Below are positions 17,580 to 25,537 of a DNA stretch of 64,000 nucleotides, piece after piece. This DNA is from Paenibacillus sp. PvR098 (GTDB taxonomy: Bacteria > Bacillota > Bacilli > Paenibacillales > NBRC-103111). The stretch is from the NCBI RefSeq assembly GCF_017833255.1, contig NZ_JAFIBU010000001.1, forward strand, positions 434,001 to 498,000, written 5' to 3'. How positions within the stretch are numbered: the stretch's first letter is position 1; each line of letters opens with the position of its first letter. The position numbers and the translations under genes were made by a program. Under the pieces are notes generated by a model that saw nothing but the letters and a program-made list of their open reading frames with translations, searched no databases and was not told where the DNA came from.

Positions 17580-18917
17580 ATGTCACATTCGGAAAAGCCA
17601 GAGCAAGACAACAAAGGGTTAACGCGCCGTCAACTGTTAGCCACGGTCGGTTCAGCCACCGCGGGTATCATGCTGGCAGCCGGTACGGGCTGGGGCACGG
17701 CGTCGGCTGCTGCACCACTGCCGGGCGGCGTCCAGCGCGCGGAGTCGCCGGCTTGGCACAATGTGAAGGATTACGGAGCGGGCAGCGGACGATACGACCT
17801 AGACGATGCGCCTTTCATCCAAGCTGCCTTGAATGCGGCCGTGAGGAATGGGGGAACCGTTTATTTTCCTGCAGGCATCTATTATCTCAAGACGAATCTT
17901 GTGCTTTATTCCAAGGTCAAGCTGCTTGGCGATTCCGCTCAAGCTTCGGTGTTGAAGGCGGTTCAGCGTCATCTGACTCTGCTGGTTGCCAACGGGGTGG
18001 AGCACATCGAAGTGGAAGGTCTCGGGTTTGAGGGAACTGGAAATTTATATCAGGAAGTATATGCGGAACCGGAGCGGGGGATGCAGCTTAAGGATTGTAA
18101 GCATGTTCGGATTCGGGATTGCGCGTTCGTCAAAATTACCAACGGTATCCGAATGACAGATTGCCGTCATATCACGGTGAGCGGCTGTCTGTTTGCTTCT
18201 CTGCTTGCAGCTGAAAATGACAATGAAGGTTACGGCATCGTGGCCGAGTCCGGGGGAGAGCTTCGGATTACGGGAAACCGTTTTGTACAGCTGCCCAAAA
18301 CCTGCATCTACTTGTCTGCGGGATGCTCCTACTCGACTGTATCCGGCAACACGGCGGAGAAGTGCAAGGACGCTTTTGTGATCGTTTCCTCGAGGCTCAA
18401 GCCCTGCTCACATAACCGGATTGAAGGAAACACGGTCTCCAGCGCCGGGCTGGTAAAGAACGAAAGCAGCTGTACCCATGGCATCTTGCTGCGGCACTAC
18501 AGCACGGACAACCTGGTCCTGCACAATATCATCTCCCGGGCATCGGTTAGGGGTATTACGCTCGAAGGAGAAGGAACGACAGAGCTCGAGCGTCCGGCGG
18601 GTAACCTCATATCCGGCAATAAGCTCGACGGTGCTCCGGGAGGCATCGTGCTGTTGAACAGCGACGGAAACGCCGTAACAGGCAACGACGTCCGTCGTGT
18701 GCAAACCGGTATCCTGCTGGACACGAAGGGTGAGGGCGGCGGATCCCGGTGCCGCAGCAATCTGGTGTCGGGCAATACGCTGTTTAACTGCTCCTCGGCG
18801 GCGATCCGGCTCAGTACCGCCCGCTGCGAAAACAACACGGTGTACGGTAACGCCGGTGCAGGGAATGGAGAAGCCCTTGTGGATAAAGGGACGGACACGG
18901 GCAAAGGCGGATTCTAG
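17580..18917 (+). CDS. Tat-exported parallel beta-helix protein (pectate lyase superfamily)
   Basis: A 445-residue secreted protein. The N-terminus has a twin-arginine signal (LTRRQLLATVG, then a hydrophobic stretch ending in ASAAAP). The mature part opens with WHNVKDYGAGSGRYDLDDAPFIQAALNAA and GGTVYFPAGIYYL, the hallmark of pectate-lyase/GH28-type right-handed beta helices. Repeated NxIxGN-like rungs (SGNTAEKC, IEGNTVSS, ISGNKLDG, VTGNDVRR, VSGNTLFN, VYGNAGAG) build the rest. It probably acts on a polysaccharide outside the cell, but no catalytic set can be assigned. An ATG after AGGAGGAGAAAGG is the start; the gene has its own promoter. Confidence 0.85.
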   Translation: MSHSEKPEQDNKGLTRRQLLATVGSATAGIMLAAGTGWGTASAAAPLPGGVQRAESPAWHNVKDYGAGSGRYDLDDAPFIQAALNAAVRNGGTVYFPAGIYYLKTNLVLYSKVKLLGDSAQASVLKAVQRHLTLLVANGVEHIEVEGLGFEGTGNLYQEVYAEPERGMQLKDCKHVRIRDCAFVKITNGIRMTDCRHITVSGCLFASLLAAENDNEGYGIVAESGGELRITGNRFVQLPKTCIYLSAGCSYSTVSGNTAEKCKDAFVIVSSRLKPCSHNRIEGNTVSSAGLVKNESSCTHGILLRHYSTDNLVLHNIISRASVRGITLEGEGTTELERPAGNLISGNKLDGAPGGIVLLNSDGNAVTGNDVRRVQTGILLDTKGEGGGSRCRSNLVSGNTLFNCSSAAIRLSTARCENNTVYGNAGAGNGEALVDKGTDTGKGGF

Positions 18918-19055
18918 CGGTATAGGCTTCAATTGATCGGAAGCTTTTCTATAAGTCGCACATGTGCATCCCCTCATTTTTGAGTACTTGGTTTATTGAA
19001 ACACAAGGATCAGAAACGAGAGGATTTTTCCTGCTGCGATAACAGGCGGTCTGCC

Positions 19056-19400
19056 TTACAGAAGCTCGGCGCCGATCAAATCGGGAAGCCTTACCCACGT
19101 GCTGCCTTCGCTGCAGCGCACCTTCATCCGCTGCAGGTGCAGGTCTACGTGCAGGATCACGCAGTCGATCGACGTGCGTTCGCCGTTATCATACAGCGTT
19201 ATTCGCAGCGCTGCGGCTTCATGGAGCGCGATGCCGAGCGTCTGCCCAAGCTCCTCAAGCCCCTGTTCGTCGAGTGTTGGCTTCTCTTGTACGCCGAGCT
19301 CGCGGCGGTGCCGGAGCAGCCGCTCCTTATGCTCGGGCAGCATCATGCGGGAGGATTCCCAGAGGATGTTTTTGCCTGGGGTCAACTTGTTATCCTTCAT
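19056..19400 (-). CDS. YolD-like protein
   Basis: A 114-residue protein of the YolD family, recognised from its start KLTPGKNILWESSRMMLPEHKERL. YolD-like genes accompany Y-family polymerases (UvrX/YqjW) in Bacillus genomes and prophages; the function is unknown, perhaps a polymerase accessory factor. Its ATG overlaps the stop of the polymerase gene by four bases, so the two form one SOS-controlled unit. Confidence 0.88.
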   Translation of the reverse strand: MKDNKLTPGKNILWESSRMMLPEHKERLLRHRRELGVQEKPTLDEQGLEELGQTLGIALHEAAALRITLYDNGERTSIDCVILHVDLHLQRMKVRCSEGSTWVRLPDLIGAELL

Positions 19401-20683
19401 TTATAGTGTCCTCCGATTTTCATGGATCTCTCCGTGGCTTGGCCGGCTGCAGTTAGCGAGGAAGCCCGCACGATTGCTGCGCTGCCATATCGGTCTTTTA
19501 TAAAGTCAGTCACTTTCTCCAAAGACCTGGTTTTTTCTTGATCCTCGAATAAGGTAAGCTGATAATCCTGATCGTTCGTCAGCTGGCTTAAGGTTACTCC
19601 GAGGCGCCGTACCGGTATCTGGTCCCAAAACTGATAAAAAAGCTTCTTTACTGCTTTGAATACCGTGTTCGTATGGTTCGTAGGGTCAGGCATCTTCATT
19701 TGGCGCGAGAATCCGATCGGCGCTTCGTAAGGGCTGCACATGCAGTTGACTGTAACTACAGAGCCCATATATCCTTTGCGCCGGCAGTCGCGGCAGACTT
19801 CCTCCGTGAGCTCAAGCAGTATGGTGTCTACCTCTGTTTGTTTCGTGTAGTCTTTGGGTAAAGTCATCATGTGACCAACGGATTTGGGCGGTGCATCAAA
19901 GGTTCTGGGGGTGACATGGCTCTCATCTAAGCCGTTGGCCGTTCGCCACATCACTTCGGCATGAATATCGGATTGTTTGCCAAAGTAGGCACGGAATTTA
20001 TCTTTAAGGCGCGGCAGCGGCGTTCTTGCGATATCGCCGATGGTTTTCATGCCAAGTCGAGTAAAATGACCTGTCATACGGGAGCCGACTCCGAACATCT
20101 TATTTACGGGTTGCGGCCACAGCAAGGCTTCGACTTCTGAAGCCGGCAGGGTAAAGATGCCGCTCTCATTCTTTTTTGCCCAGATATCGGTTGCAATTTT
20201 GGCCAGCATTTTATTTGAGCTTATTCCGATTCTTACCCATACCCCGGTTTGACTTAGGATTTTCTGTTGAATCGATCGTGCAATCGTTACAGGGTCTCCA
20301 AAAATGGACAGACTGGAAGAAACATCCAAAAATTGCTCATCGATACTAAAGACCTCAACAAGGTCCGTATATTCTTCATATATTTTTGTGATCATGAGCG
20401 AAACATCGATATAATGCTGCATGCGGGGACGTACGACGACCAGATCCGGGCACTTGCTCAGAGCTTCGCCCAGCCGTTCGGCTGTGGTCACTCCATAGCT
20501 TTTGGCAATAGGACAAGCGGCCAGAATGATTCCAGACCTGCGTGCGGGATCTCCGGCCACAGCAACAGGTTTATTCTTGTATTCCGGGTGATCTGCCTTT
20601 TCTACGCTGGCATAAAACGATTGACAGTCCGCCAGCATGATGGTGCGCTTGCTCTTGTTTGAAGTTGAAACGGAAGTCAGCAT
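19397..20683 (-). CDS. Y-family translesion DNA polymerase (UvrX/YqjW-like)
   Basis: A 428-residue error-prone polymerase for bypass of DNA damage. The palm motif MLADCQSFYASVEKA (metal-binding Asp and steric-gate region) is near residue 16 and the catalytic FSIDEQFLDVS near 110. A helix-hairpin-helix thumb (FGVGSRMTGHFTRLGMKTIGDIA) and a little-finger domain follow. The UvrX group is distinguished from DinB by QSFYASVEKA with HPEYKNKPVAVAGD and by its YolD partner. The ATG after GAGGGTG is preferred to one ten codons upstream, which lies on a LexA box. Confidence 0.93.
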   Translation of the reverse strand: MLTSVSTSNKSKRTIMLADCQSFYASVEKADHPEYKNKPVAVAGDPARRSGIILAACPIAKSYGVTTAERLGEALSKCPDLVVVRPRMQHYIDVSLMITKIYEEYTDLVEVFSIDEQFLDVSSSLSIFGDPVTIARSIQQKILSQTGVWVRIGISSNKMLAKIATDIWAKKNESGIFTLPASEVEALLWPQPVNKMFGVGSRMTGHFTRLGMKTIGDIARTPLPRLKDKFRAYFGKQSDIHAEVMWRTANGLDESHVTPRTFDAPPKSVGHMMTLPKDYTKQTEVDTILLELTEEVCRDCRRKGYMGSVVTVNCMCSPYEAPIGFSRQMKMPDPTNHTNTVFKAVKKLFYQFWDQIPVRRLGVTLSQLTNDQDYQLTLFEDQEKTRSLEKVTDFIKDRYGSAAIVRASSLTAAGQATERSMKIGGHYK

Positions 20684-20705
20684 ATGATGTTCACCCTCGC
20701 TTATA

Positions 20706-20757
20706 GAACGCATGTTCTTATTGTACTTAGAATAGCGAACAAATATTCGTATTTCAA
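20706..20757 (-). promoter_or_regulatory. SOS promoter of the polymerase-yolD genes with two LexA boxes
   Basis: On the minus strand TTGAAA (20757-20752) and TATTCT (20734-20729) are 17 bp apart. One LexA box, CGAATATTTGTTCG (20736-20749), lies in the spacer and differs from GAAC-N4-GTTC at one base. A second, the perfect GAACGCATGTTC (20706-20717), lies just past the -10 over the transcript start. Two operators on one promoter imply tight repression by LexA until DNA damage. Confidence 0.85.
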
Positions 20758-20919
20758 GAGAATTCTTCAGGTAAAATTTTCTGGAATCTGATTTTGGGGT
20801 AATAAGGTATCAGACATAAGCGATAAAATAGGTTGGGGAGCGCTCGGATTTCTATTTCTGCGGCTCTAACGAGGAGTTATAATACCGGTGGAAGAGAATG
20901 GATTAGGGGAGATAAAGCG

Positions 20920-21891
20920 ATGCTGGATGTGCTGAAAGGGAATATCGCGTATACACACGTCAAATGGTTTACCGGAGAGGACCAAACGATGCCGCTGCCG
21001 TTGTCGGAGGTGCTGACGACGTCGTTTATGTTCTGGCTCGGGGTGACGTTGGTCGGGCTGCTGCTGTCGGCCCTGTTCAATGAACCTCTGCAGCGGGTCG
21101 GGTTCATTCGGCGAATACATGAGGTGCTGGACACATGGAAGCCATACGTCACGGTCATTTTGCGGATCGGGCTGGGCGCCGGGCTGCTTATGCAGCTCGT
21201 CACCTCGACTTACCTGGCTCCGGAGCTTGAAGCGGACGCCTTGTGGATCAAAGCCGTGGTCGCCATTGCCTTAGCAGGGCTCCTGCACCGAAGGTGGCTT
21301 ATCCTTAGCGGTGCCGCTCTGGCGGTATTGTATGGATATGCACTGTTTGAGTACGGACTGTTCCACGCCCTGGATTATATGTTCTACATCGGCATTGTGT
21401 ATTACCTGTTCGTAGCAGGGACGAAGTGGAGGCCGACGGCCACTCCGGTGCTGTATTTGTTTACGGGATTGTCCCTTGCTTGGGTGGGCCTGGAAAAAAT
21501 GACGATGCCCGAAATGGCATATGACATAATTCATAAATTCGGTATTCCTACGTTCGGCTTCAGCATAGAGGATTTTGTGCTGATCAGCGCATTCATCGAA
21601 CTGGGACTGGCCTGGACCTTCATCGTTGGCATACTGAACCGATTTATTTCGATCATCGTCACATTTGTGTTTATTACGACTACAACCGTATTCGGCTTCA
21701 AGGAAATTGTCGGGCATACCATCGTGCATACGCTGCTGCTGATGTTCTTGATTGTAGGTGAAGGCGTCTTCAGAACGCCGTTCGAATTTCACCGTTCGCC
21801 GCTTTGGCGTTGTTTGTTTGTGCTCGTGAACTTCTGCGTGCTGTTATTTGGTCTGATGATATTGTATGTATGGATGGGTTATAACCTGTGA
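20920..21891 (+). CDS. DoxX-like membrane protein
   Basis: A 323-residue protein with about eight hydrophobic helices, for example FMFWLGVTLVGLLLSALF near residue 30 and the late LFVLVNFCVLLFGLMILYVWMGY. The segment YLFTGLSLAWVGLEKMTMPEMAYDII resembles the DoxX/DoxD quinone-oxidoreductase-associated fold. No catalytic residues are evident and the physiological role is unknown. The chosen ATG follows GGGGAGA; in-frame codons further upstream have no ribosome site. It diverges from the SOS polymerase genes. Confidence 0.7.
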   Translation: MLDVLKGNIAYTHVKWFTGEDQTMPLPLSEVLTTSFMFWLGVTLVGLLLSALFNEPLQRVGFIRRIHEVLDTWKPYVTVILRIGLGAGLLMQLVTSTYLAPELEADALWIKAVVAIALAGLLHRRWLILSGAALAVLYGYALFEYGLFHALDYMFYIGIVYYLFVAGTKWRPTATPVLYLFTGLSLAWVGLEKMTMPEMAYDIIHKFGIPTFGFSIEDFVLISAFIELGLAWTFIVGILNRFISIIVTFVFITTTTVFGFKEIVGHTIVHTLLLMFLIVGEGVFRTPFEFHRSPLWRCLFVLVNFCVLLFGLMILYVWMGYNL

Positions 21892-22214
21892 GGAGGGTGA
21901 AACATAGATTGTGTTCGAAATCCGGTGAATGCCATTCAAAGCATGTAAACGCCGCAGGGCACTTCCTGAAGGAAGGAGCCTGCACATCAATATATGGCGG
22001 AAACACCCTTGGATCAACACATGGGACGGGCGTTGGCCCTTGATTCCTCCAGCTATATGGCATTGCCATTTTTGAAAACTTGAAGGCATTGGATCGTATT
22101 GCCGGAGAGTCTTTTTTTATCGGTTTTCAACTTAAGATTAAAGGCGGCTTCGGCTCGCCGATTCGAGCGGTCGCTTAGGTTCCGAAGAAATAAGCAGGAG
22201 GTTGCCCGTCCATC
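21892..22214 (+). other. Gene-free stretch with a nested hairpin
   Basis: No supported gene here. It contains a nested stem-loop, GCAGG...CTTCCT-GA-AGGAAG...CCTGC (21954-21983), not followed by a T run, so not a terminator, and a UUCG-capped stem (GGCGGCTTCGGCTCGCC). It might be a structured RNA leader of the decayed VOC gene that follows, but I match it to no known riboswitch. Confidence 0.35.
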
Positions 22215-22468
22215 ATGCTGAATATCAACAAATTACATCACGCCTCCATCATTTGTTCCGACTACGCGAAATCCAAAACTTTTTATAAGGAGGTGCTCGG
22301 TTTGCCCGTAATCCGCGAAACGTATCGGGCTGAACGAAACTCCTAGTTCAACAGCTGCAATCTCAGGGCGTTTCTGTTGAGCCGATCCGTATCGACGAAA
22401 CGACGGGAAAGCGGTTCACCTTCTTTTTCGACCCGGCTGCCCTTCCGCTAGAGCTTTATGAAAAATAA
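22215..22468 (+). pseudogene. VOC/glyoxalase family gene with an internal deletion
   Basis: The first 43 codons encode a normal VOC start (KLHHASIICSDYAKSKTFYKEVLG, then ETYRAERNS) and then hit a TAG. Eleven bases later, in another frame, comes the family end: QSQGVSVEPIRID, then GKRFTFFFDP and LPLELYEK before TAA. Compared with YaeR-type proteins of about 128 residues, roughly 45-50 central residues are missing, including a metal-ligand strand. The junction lies near 22344-22350. An AGGAGG ribosome site still precedes the ATG. The product would be inactive. Confidence 0.85.
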
Positions 22469-22574
22469 CGAACTGAGAAACCGAAACCAGCCGAACCGAT
22501 ATGTCGATCAAAGCGACATTGATCAAGAAGACGGTTCGTATCCGGGTTACGGTCAACTAGTCGAGGAATCATAA
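22458..22574 (+). CDS. Possible 38-residue hydrophilic peptide
   Basis: A frame starting inside the last codons of the VOC remnant encodes MKNNELRNRNQPNRYVD and ends GQLVEES. It has no clear ribosome site, but it is followed directly by a terminator, and its composition is protein-like (polar, Asp/Gln/Asn-rich). Not recognised; it may be chance. Confidence 0.3.
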   Translation: MKNNELRNRNQPNRYVDQSDIDQEDGSYPGYGQLVEES

Positions 22575-22592
22575 GGGCTCCTTGCGGCGGGC
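22573..22592 (+). terminator. Hairpin between the VOC remnant and a minus-strand gene
   Basis: An eight-base stem AAGGGCTC/GGGCCCTT with one G-U pair, loop CTTGCGGC, is followed by TTTCATTTATG and, further on, TTTTTTT. It may stop transcripts from both sides. Confidence 0.6.
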
Positions 22593-22596
22593 CCTT

Positions 22597-22740
22597 TCAT
22601 TTATGTTGTTTTTTTAAGTGGTCCATGTTTTTGAACAGCACTTCTAATTCTTTCTGCAGCACCTCCATATCCTTGAACATTTGAGTCATGTCTTTATCTT
22701 CCGTAAGCACCTTCAGAGCATGTTCAAACATCTTGTTCAT
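22597..22740 (-). CDS. Small coiled-coil protein, 47 residues
   Basis: Begins MNKMFEHALKVLTEDKDM and continues as a Leu/Met/Lys/Glu helix (KDMEVLQKELEVLFKNMDHLKKQ), a likely coiled coil. An AAAGGACGG ribosome site lies at good distance before the ATG. I do not recognise the family. It is followed by the hairpin shared with the plus-strand VOC remnant, which supports a real gene. Confidence 0.6.
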   Translation of the reverse strand: MNKMFEHALKVLTEDKDMTQMFKDMEVLQKELEVLFKNMDHLKKQHK

Positions 22741-22833
22741 CGCGATCCGTCCTTTCGGTATTTGTAATCAGTTTACGCCGAAAGGATGAATCGGTGTCCG
22801 CGCTTGTACAAGATCCTTGAATATTACAAATCT

Positions 22834-22995
22834 TTATTTTTCAACCGAATCTCCTTCGAATGTGTGCTGTATATTGTCCATCGTTTTTTCAACGAAATCA
22901 TTCAGCATATCGGTTGCGGCGCAATCCTGCCGATCGGGTGGTGTATTAATGCCAGCAATGGTATTGGATGTTTCATTGAGGTAATCTTTTTCCAT
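22834..22995 (-). CDS. Small acidic hypothetical protein, 53 residues
   Basis: Starts MEKDYLNETSNTIAGINTPP and ends NIQHTFEGDSVEK. A GAAAGGAAG ribosome site precedes the ATG by nine bases. There is no membrane span and no recognised motif. The plus strand also has a 163-codon open frame here, but that one is Phe/Cys-rich without a ribosome site and looks like a shadow. Confidence 0.45.
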   Translation of the reverse strand: MEKDYLNETSNTIAGINTPPDRQDCAATDMLNDFVEKTMDNIQHTFEGDSVEK

Positions 22996-23205
22996 TGGAA
23001 TCGTCTTCCTTTCAGGGATGTTTATTTCTTTGTATTGTGTTCAGAGCAAATCCTTTTTATGTGGTTCTGTAGCGGCAAGTACTCCCCGAGACAAATAATA
23101 ATGGTCATTGCCGGTGTGCGTTCAGTCGCAGCCTTTTTCTATGATGGAGCAGGAAAATCCAACCTGGAAGGGATAGCTGTCTGGAACCTTATATGTACCT
23201 TTGGT

Positions 23206-23239
23206 AAAAAAAGAACACCTCTCTATTTGAGGGCGCTCT
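23206..23239 (-). terminator. Terminator of the holin-like gene
   Basis: On the minus strand GAGCGCCCTC pairs with GAGGTGTTC (two G-U pairs and one bulge), followed by TTTTTTT. It lies 19 bases past the holin-like stop. Confidence 0.6.
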
Positions 23240-23258
23240 ATGTGAAGGCTCCTGCTGA

Positions 23259-23444
23259 TTATTTTTCCTTACCATGATCCATAAAAATAGATATGACAAC
23301 GAGCACAGCGCTGATTCCGTTTGCAATTTCGTTTATCGTTTCATCGGGAATATTCATTCCCATGCTATCCAAAGCGAGCTTGACTGCGCCAAGAACACCC
23401 AAAATTAATCCGGGTTGTTTCAGTTTCGTAAGCATATGCTTCAT
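23259..23444 (-). CDS. Holin-like small membrane protein
   Basis: A 61-residue protein with two hydrophobic helices (PGLILGVLGAVKLAL and ISAVLVVISIFMDHG) separated by an INEIANGISA turn. This pattern is common in small phage holins of Bacillus-group phages. No endolysin lies beside it, so it is either a prophage remnant or a host protein with a holin fold. AGGAAAGGGG precedes the ATG; an in-frame ATG three codons later is also possible. Confidence 0.65.
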   Translation of the reverse strand: MKHMLTKLKQPGLILGVLGAVKLALDSMGMNIPDETINEIANGISAVLVVISIFMDHGKEK

Positions 23445-23595
23445 CCCCTTTCCTTAGTAGAGTTAATATATTAAATGATTCCTCCAATTGTATTGCTTGG
23501 ACAAATAAAAAAAAGGACGTAAACACAAATTGTTTTTGCACAATGGCGGCAAAATAGTATAAGATAGTACCCACAACCAAAGGAGGAATATGGAG

Positions 23596-23859
23596 ATGGC
23601 AATAGAAGTTGGGGAAGTGTTTACCCTTGTAGACGAAGAAGAAGTCGAGCAAGAGGTTGAAGTCCTAGGTGCGCTGGATATCGAGGCTCAACATTACATA
23701 GCTGTGGCTTACTTGGACGATTTGGAAGAAGAAAACAGGGAAGACGATGTCGATATCTTTTTCTTACGCGTTGACGATAACGATGAGCTTTCTGTCATTG
23801 AAAGCGATGAGGAATTCGAGAAGGTGTCCAACGCATTTGAAGCGGCTATGGAGCAATAA
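23596..23859 (+). CDS. DUF1292 family protein
   Basis: An 87-residue strongly acidic protein (start AIEVGEVFTLVDEEEVEQEVEVLGALDIE; end SDEEFEKVSNAFEAAME). The pattern is that of DUF1292 (YrzB-like) proteins, small cytosolic proteins of unknown function common in Firmicutes. Of two candidate starts, ATG 23596 lies nine bases after AGGAGG, while ATG 23590 is only three away. A weak promoter candidate, TTGCAC (23536) with TATAAG (23558) 16 bp apart, lies upstream. Confidence 0.85.
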   Translation: MAIEVGEVFTLVDEEEVEQEVEVLGALDIEAQHYIAVAYLDDLEEENREDDVDIFFLRVDDNDELSVIESDEEFEKVSNAFEAAMEQ

Positions 23860-23866
23860 CCATTCC

Positions 23867-23915
23867 AAAAAAGAAGGAGTGCCTCTCATGAAATATCGAG
23901 AGCACTCCTTCTTTT
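23867..23915. terminator. Bidirectional terminator after the DUF1292 gene
   Basis: A long stem (AAAAGAAGGAGTG and CTCTC against GAGAG and CACTCCTTCTTTT, one bulged C) is flanked by A and T runs on both sides. It can also end the minus-strand 71-residue gene. Confidence 0.85.
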
Positions 23916-23988
23916 GTTATGTTAAAACAGACTCCATGAAGCTGGCGGATACCGATGGGACGTGGGGATACTTATGCAATGGATCGAT

Positions 23989-24204
23989 CTAAGATTTATC
24001 GTAGAGTATAGCTGCTTCATCGTCCTTCCAAACGGCGGGTTTGGTTTGAGGTTTATTGTTTGATATCCAATGGAGTATTCTTTCTATCCTGGTCCTGCTT
24101 TTCTTTTCTTTTAGGATCGCTTTAAGTTCTTGCATCAGAAAGTATAAGCGGTCGTCTTCTACTTTTTGTGTTTTTCGTAATTGTTCATACATGTTGGATT
24201 TCAA
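23989..24204 (-). CDS. Hypothetical helical protein, 71 residues
   Basis: Not recognised. The product is charged and mostly helical (YEQLRKTQKVEDDRLYFLMQ, then LKAILKEKKSRTRIERILHWI). The TTG start lies six bases after AAGGTGG; an in-frame ATG four codons later has a poorer context. It converges on the DUF1292 gene and shares its terminator. Confidence 0.5.
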   Translation of the reverse strand: MKSNMYEQLRKTQKVEDDRLYFLMQELKAILKEKKSRTRIERILHWISNNKPQTKPAVWKDDEAAILYDKS

Positions 24205-24642
24205 ACTATGACCACCTTGTTTGAATTTGTCGATAAAATAGAACTTTAGAACTAGTTATATTGTACCATTTAAACATTGAATGGACAGACATATGGGTTA
24301 TTTTATTCATGAAATATTTTTATGATTTTAATAGATTTTATTTATGGTTTTGTTTTTGCATAAAAAATGAACAAAAAGCAAACCATATCTTTTGACGGTG
24401 AAAAGAGAGGTGTGGTTCCGTTGGAGCATCTAACGAGAAATACCAAGGGAAGTTGTTATTGAATCTAATTAGATAGTGAGGGGATGTGCCTTCAGCACGT
24501 TAATGTAGTATCCGTACTGCAAAAGTGTGGGATAGGTAAGAACCAAACTTTCGTGGGGTTCAAAGCAGTAGTACCATTTAATTCATCGTCAAAAGAACTC
24601 CGAAAGGGGTTCTTTTTCTATTTGGCAGGTTTTGGCTACAGT
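24205..24642. other. AT-rich gene-free stretch
   Basis: No gene can be supported. It is clearly more AT-rich than the flanking core genes. A 68-codon open frame starting at 24484 has its ribosome site fused to the ATG and an unnatural composition, so I leave it out. A stand-alone terminator lies near its end. Confidence 0.5.
24593..24615 (+). terminator. Stand-alone intrinsic terminator
   Basis: A 10-bp stem AAAGAACTCC/GGGGTTCTTT with a GAAA tetraloop is followed by TTTC. No convincing coding gene lies upstream, so it may end a short RNA or an unrecognised gene. Confidence 0.7.
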
Positions 24643-24683
24643 AATAATGAAGGGCCCCATCTCGCGACGAGGTCCCTTCATGG
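24643..24683. repeat. 41-bp palindromic repeat, copy A
   Basis: Matches copy B at 26132-26172 in 36 of 41 bases, same orientation, with an identical GGGCCCC and TCTCGCGACGAGG core. Each copy folds as an inverted repeat. The pair brackets the ymaF-like and LexA-like genes. Confidence 0.75.
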
Positions 24684-24954
24684 AATATAAGCATTAGTTC
24701 TATGCGACTCTATCTTCCCGTGGCCAAAGGTATATAAGTATTTAACAGGAATCTGGGCAATAAGTAGAGCTGGCCGACATGAAGCTGGCAATACAGCGAC
24801 AGATTCAAGCGCTGGACATGGGTTATAAAGGAAATGATTCAGGAGGTTTGAGGTTCAGGAAGAGGACTTTAAATAATGGTTCAGTTGCCCAACACATCAC
24901 GATCCAACTTTTAATAAAATATCCTTGAAGTTAACCGACTTTAAGGAGATGAAT

Positions 24955-25311
24955 TTGTCATTGAAAAAACAAGTATCAAGAAGAAAGATAACAAGAAAGC
25001 GGCAGACGCATGTACATGAATTTGAAGGCAGTACTAAATTAGCAGAACAAGGTGCAGATAGACATAATCATCGATTTGCAGGTGTTACCGGTCAAGTGAT
25101 TCCTAAAGGTAACAGTCATGTCCATGAAATAGACCTCACGAATACGGATTTTATTAACCATTTTCATAATCTCAAAAAAATAAGGACAGGACCTGCCATT
25201 CCTGTTGGTAATGGCAAGCATGTACATTTCGTAACAGGAATGACTACGTTAAATGATGGACATAGACATCAATTTAATTTTGCAACTTTAATTCAAAAAC
25301 CGCTTGTATAG
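24955..25311 (+). CDS. YmaF-like His-rich protein
   Basis: A 118-residue protein full of HxH motifs in regular positions: THVHEF, RHNHRF, SHVHEI, NHFHNL, KHVHFV and HRHQFNF. This is the pattern of the YmaF family, whose role is unknown; the His pairs suggest metal binding. The TTG at 24955 lies six bases after AAGGAG; in-frame codons further upstream lack a ribosome site. It is followed by two tandem hairpins. Confidence 0.75.
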   Translation: MSLKKQVSRRKITRKRQTHVHEFEGSTKLAEQGADRHNHRFAGVTGQVIPKGNSHVHEIDLTNTDFINHFHNLKKIRTGPAIPVGNGKHVHFVTGMTTLNDGHRHQFNFATLIQKPLV

Positions 25312-25329
25312 ATGGACACGAATAAATAA

Positions 25330-25381
25330 GGTGGGGCATTATGCCCCACCAGTGAAGGGTGTAGAACCCATCCACCCTTCA
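25330..25381. terminator. Two tandem hairpins after the YmaF-like gene
   Basis: First GGTGGGGCAT-T-ATGCCCCACC (25330-25350), then TGAAGGGTG/CACCCTTCA (25353-25381) followed by TATTTT. The T runs are weak, but two strong stems in a row would slow or stop polymerase. Confidence 0.6.
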
Positions 25382-25537
25382 TATTTTAGTGAAAATTAAT
25401 CAGTAATAGCGGTGACTTCTACTCTTCTTGTTCCTTGAGCACAGTTTGTTATTAATTCCTCTGGATTCTATCCCTTCACCGTAGTTCAGAATACCTATAA
25501 ATGGAATCGAAATGGACATGAAAATCCTAAATAAGTT

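Noticed and set aside
21770-22069. A 99-codon minus-strand frame overlapping the DoxX-like gene
   Set aside because: It overlaps a well-supported gene, has no ribosome site and shows no family features.
22786-23277. A 163-codon plus-strand open frame
   Set aside because: It is rich in Phe, Cys and Ile, has no ribosome site, and lies over minus-strand ORFs that do have ribosome sites; likely a shadow.
24484-24690. A 68-codon open frame
   Set aside because: The GAGGGG stretch abuts the ATG, the frame runs through an intrinsic terminator and the 41-bp repeat, and the composition is not protein-like.
24778-24927. A 49-codon frame starting MKLAIQRQIQALDMGYKGND
   Set aside because: No ribosome site and no recognised similarity; not enough support for a gene.
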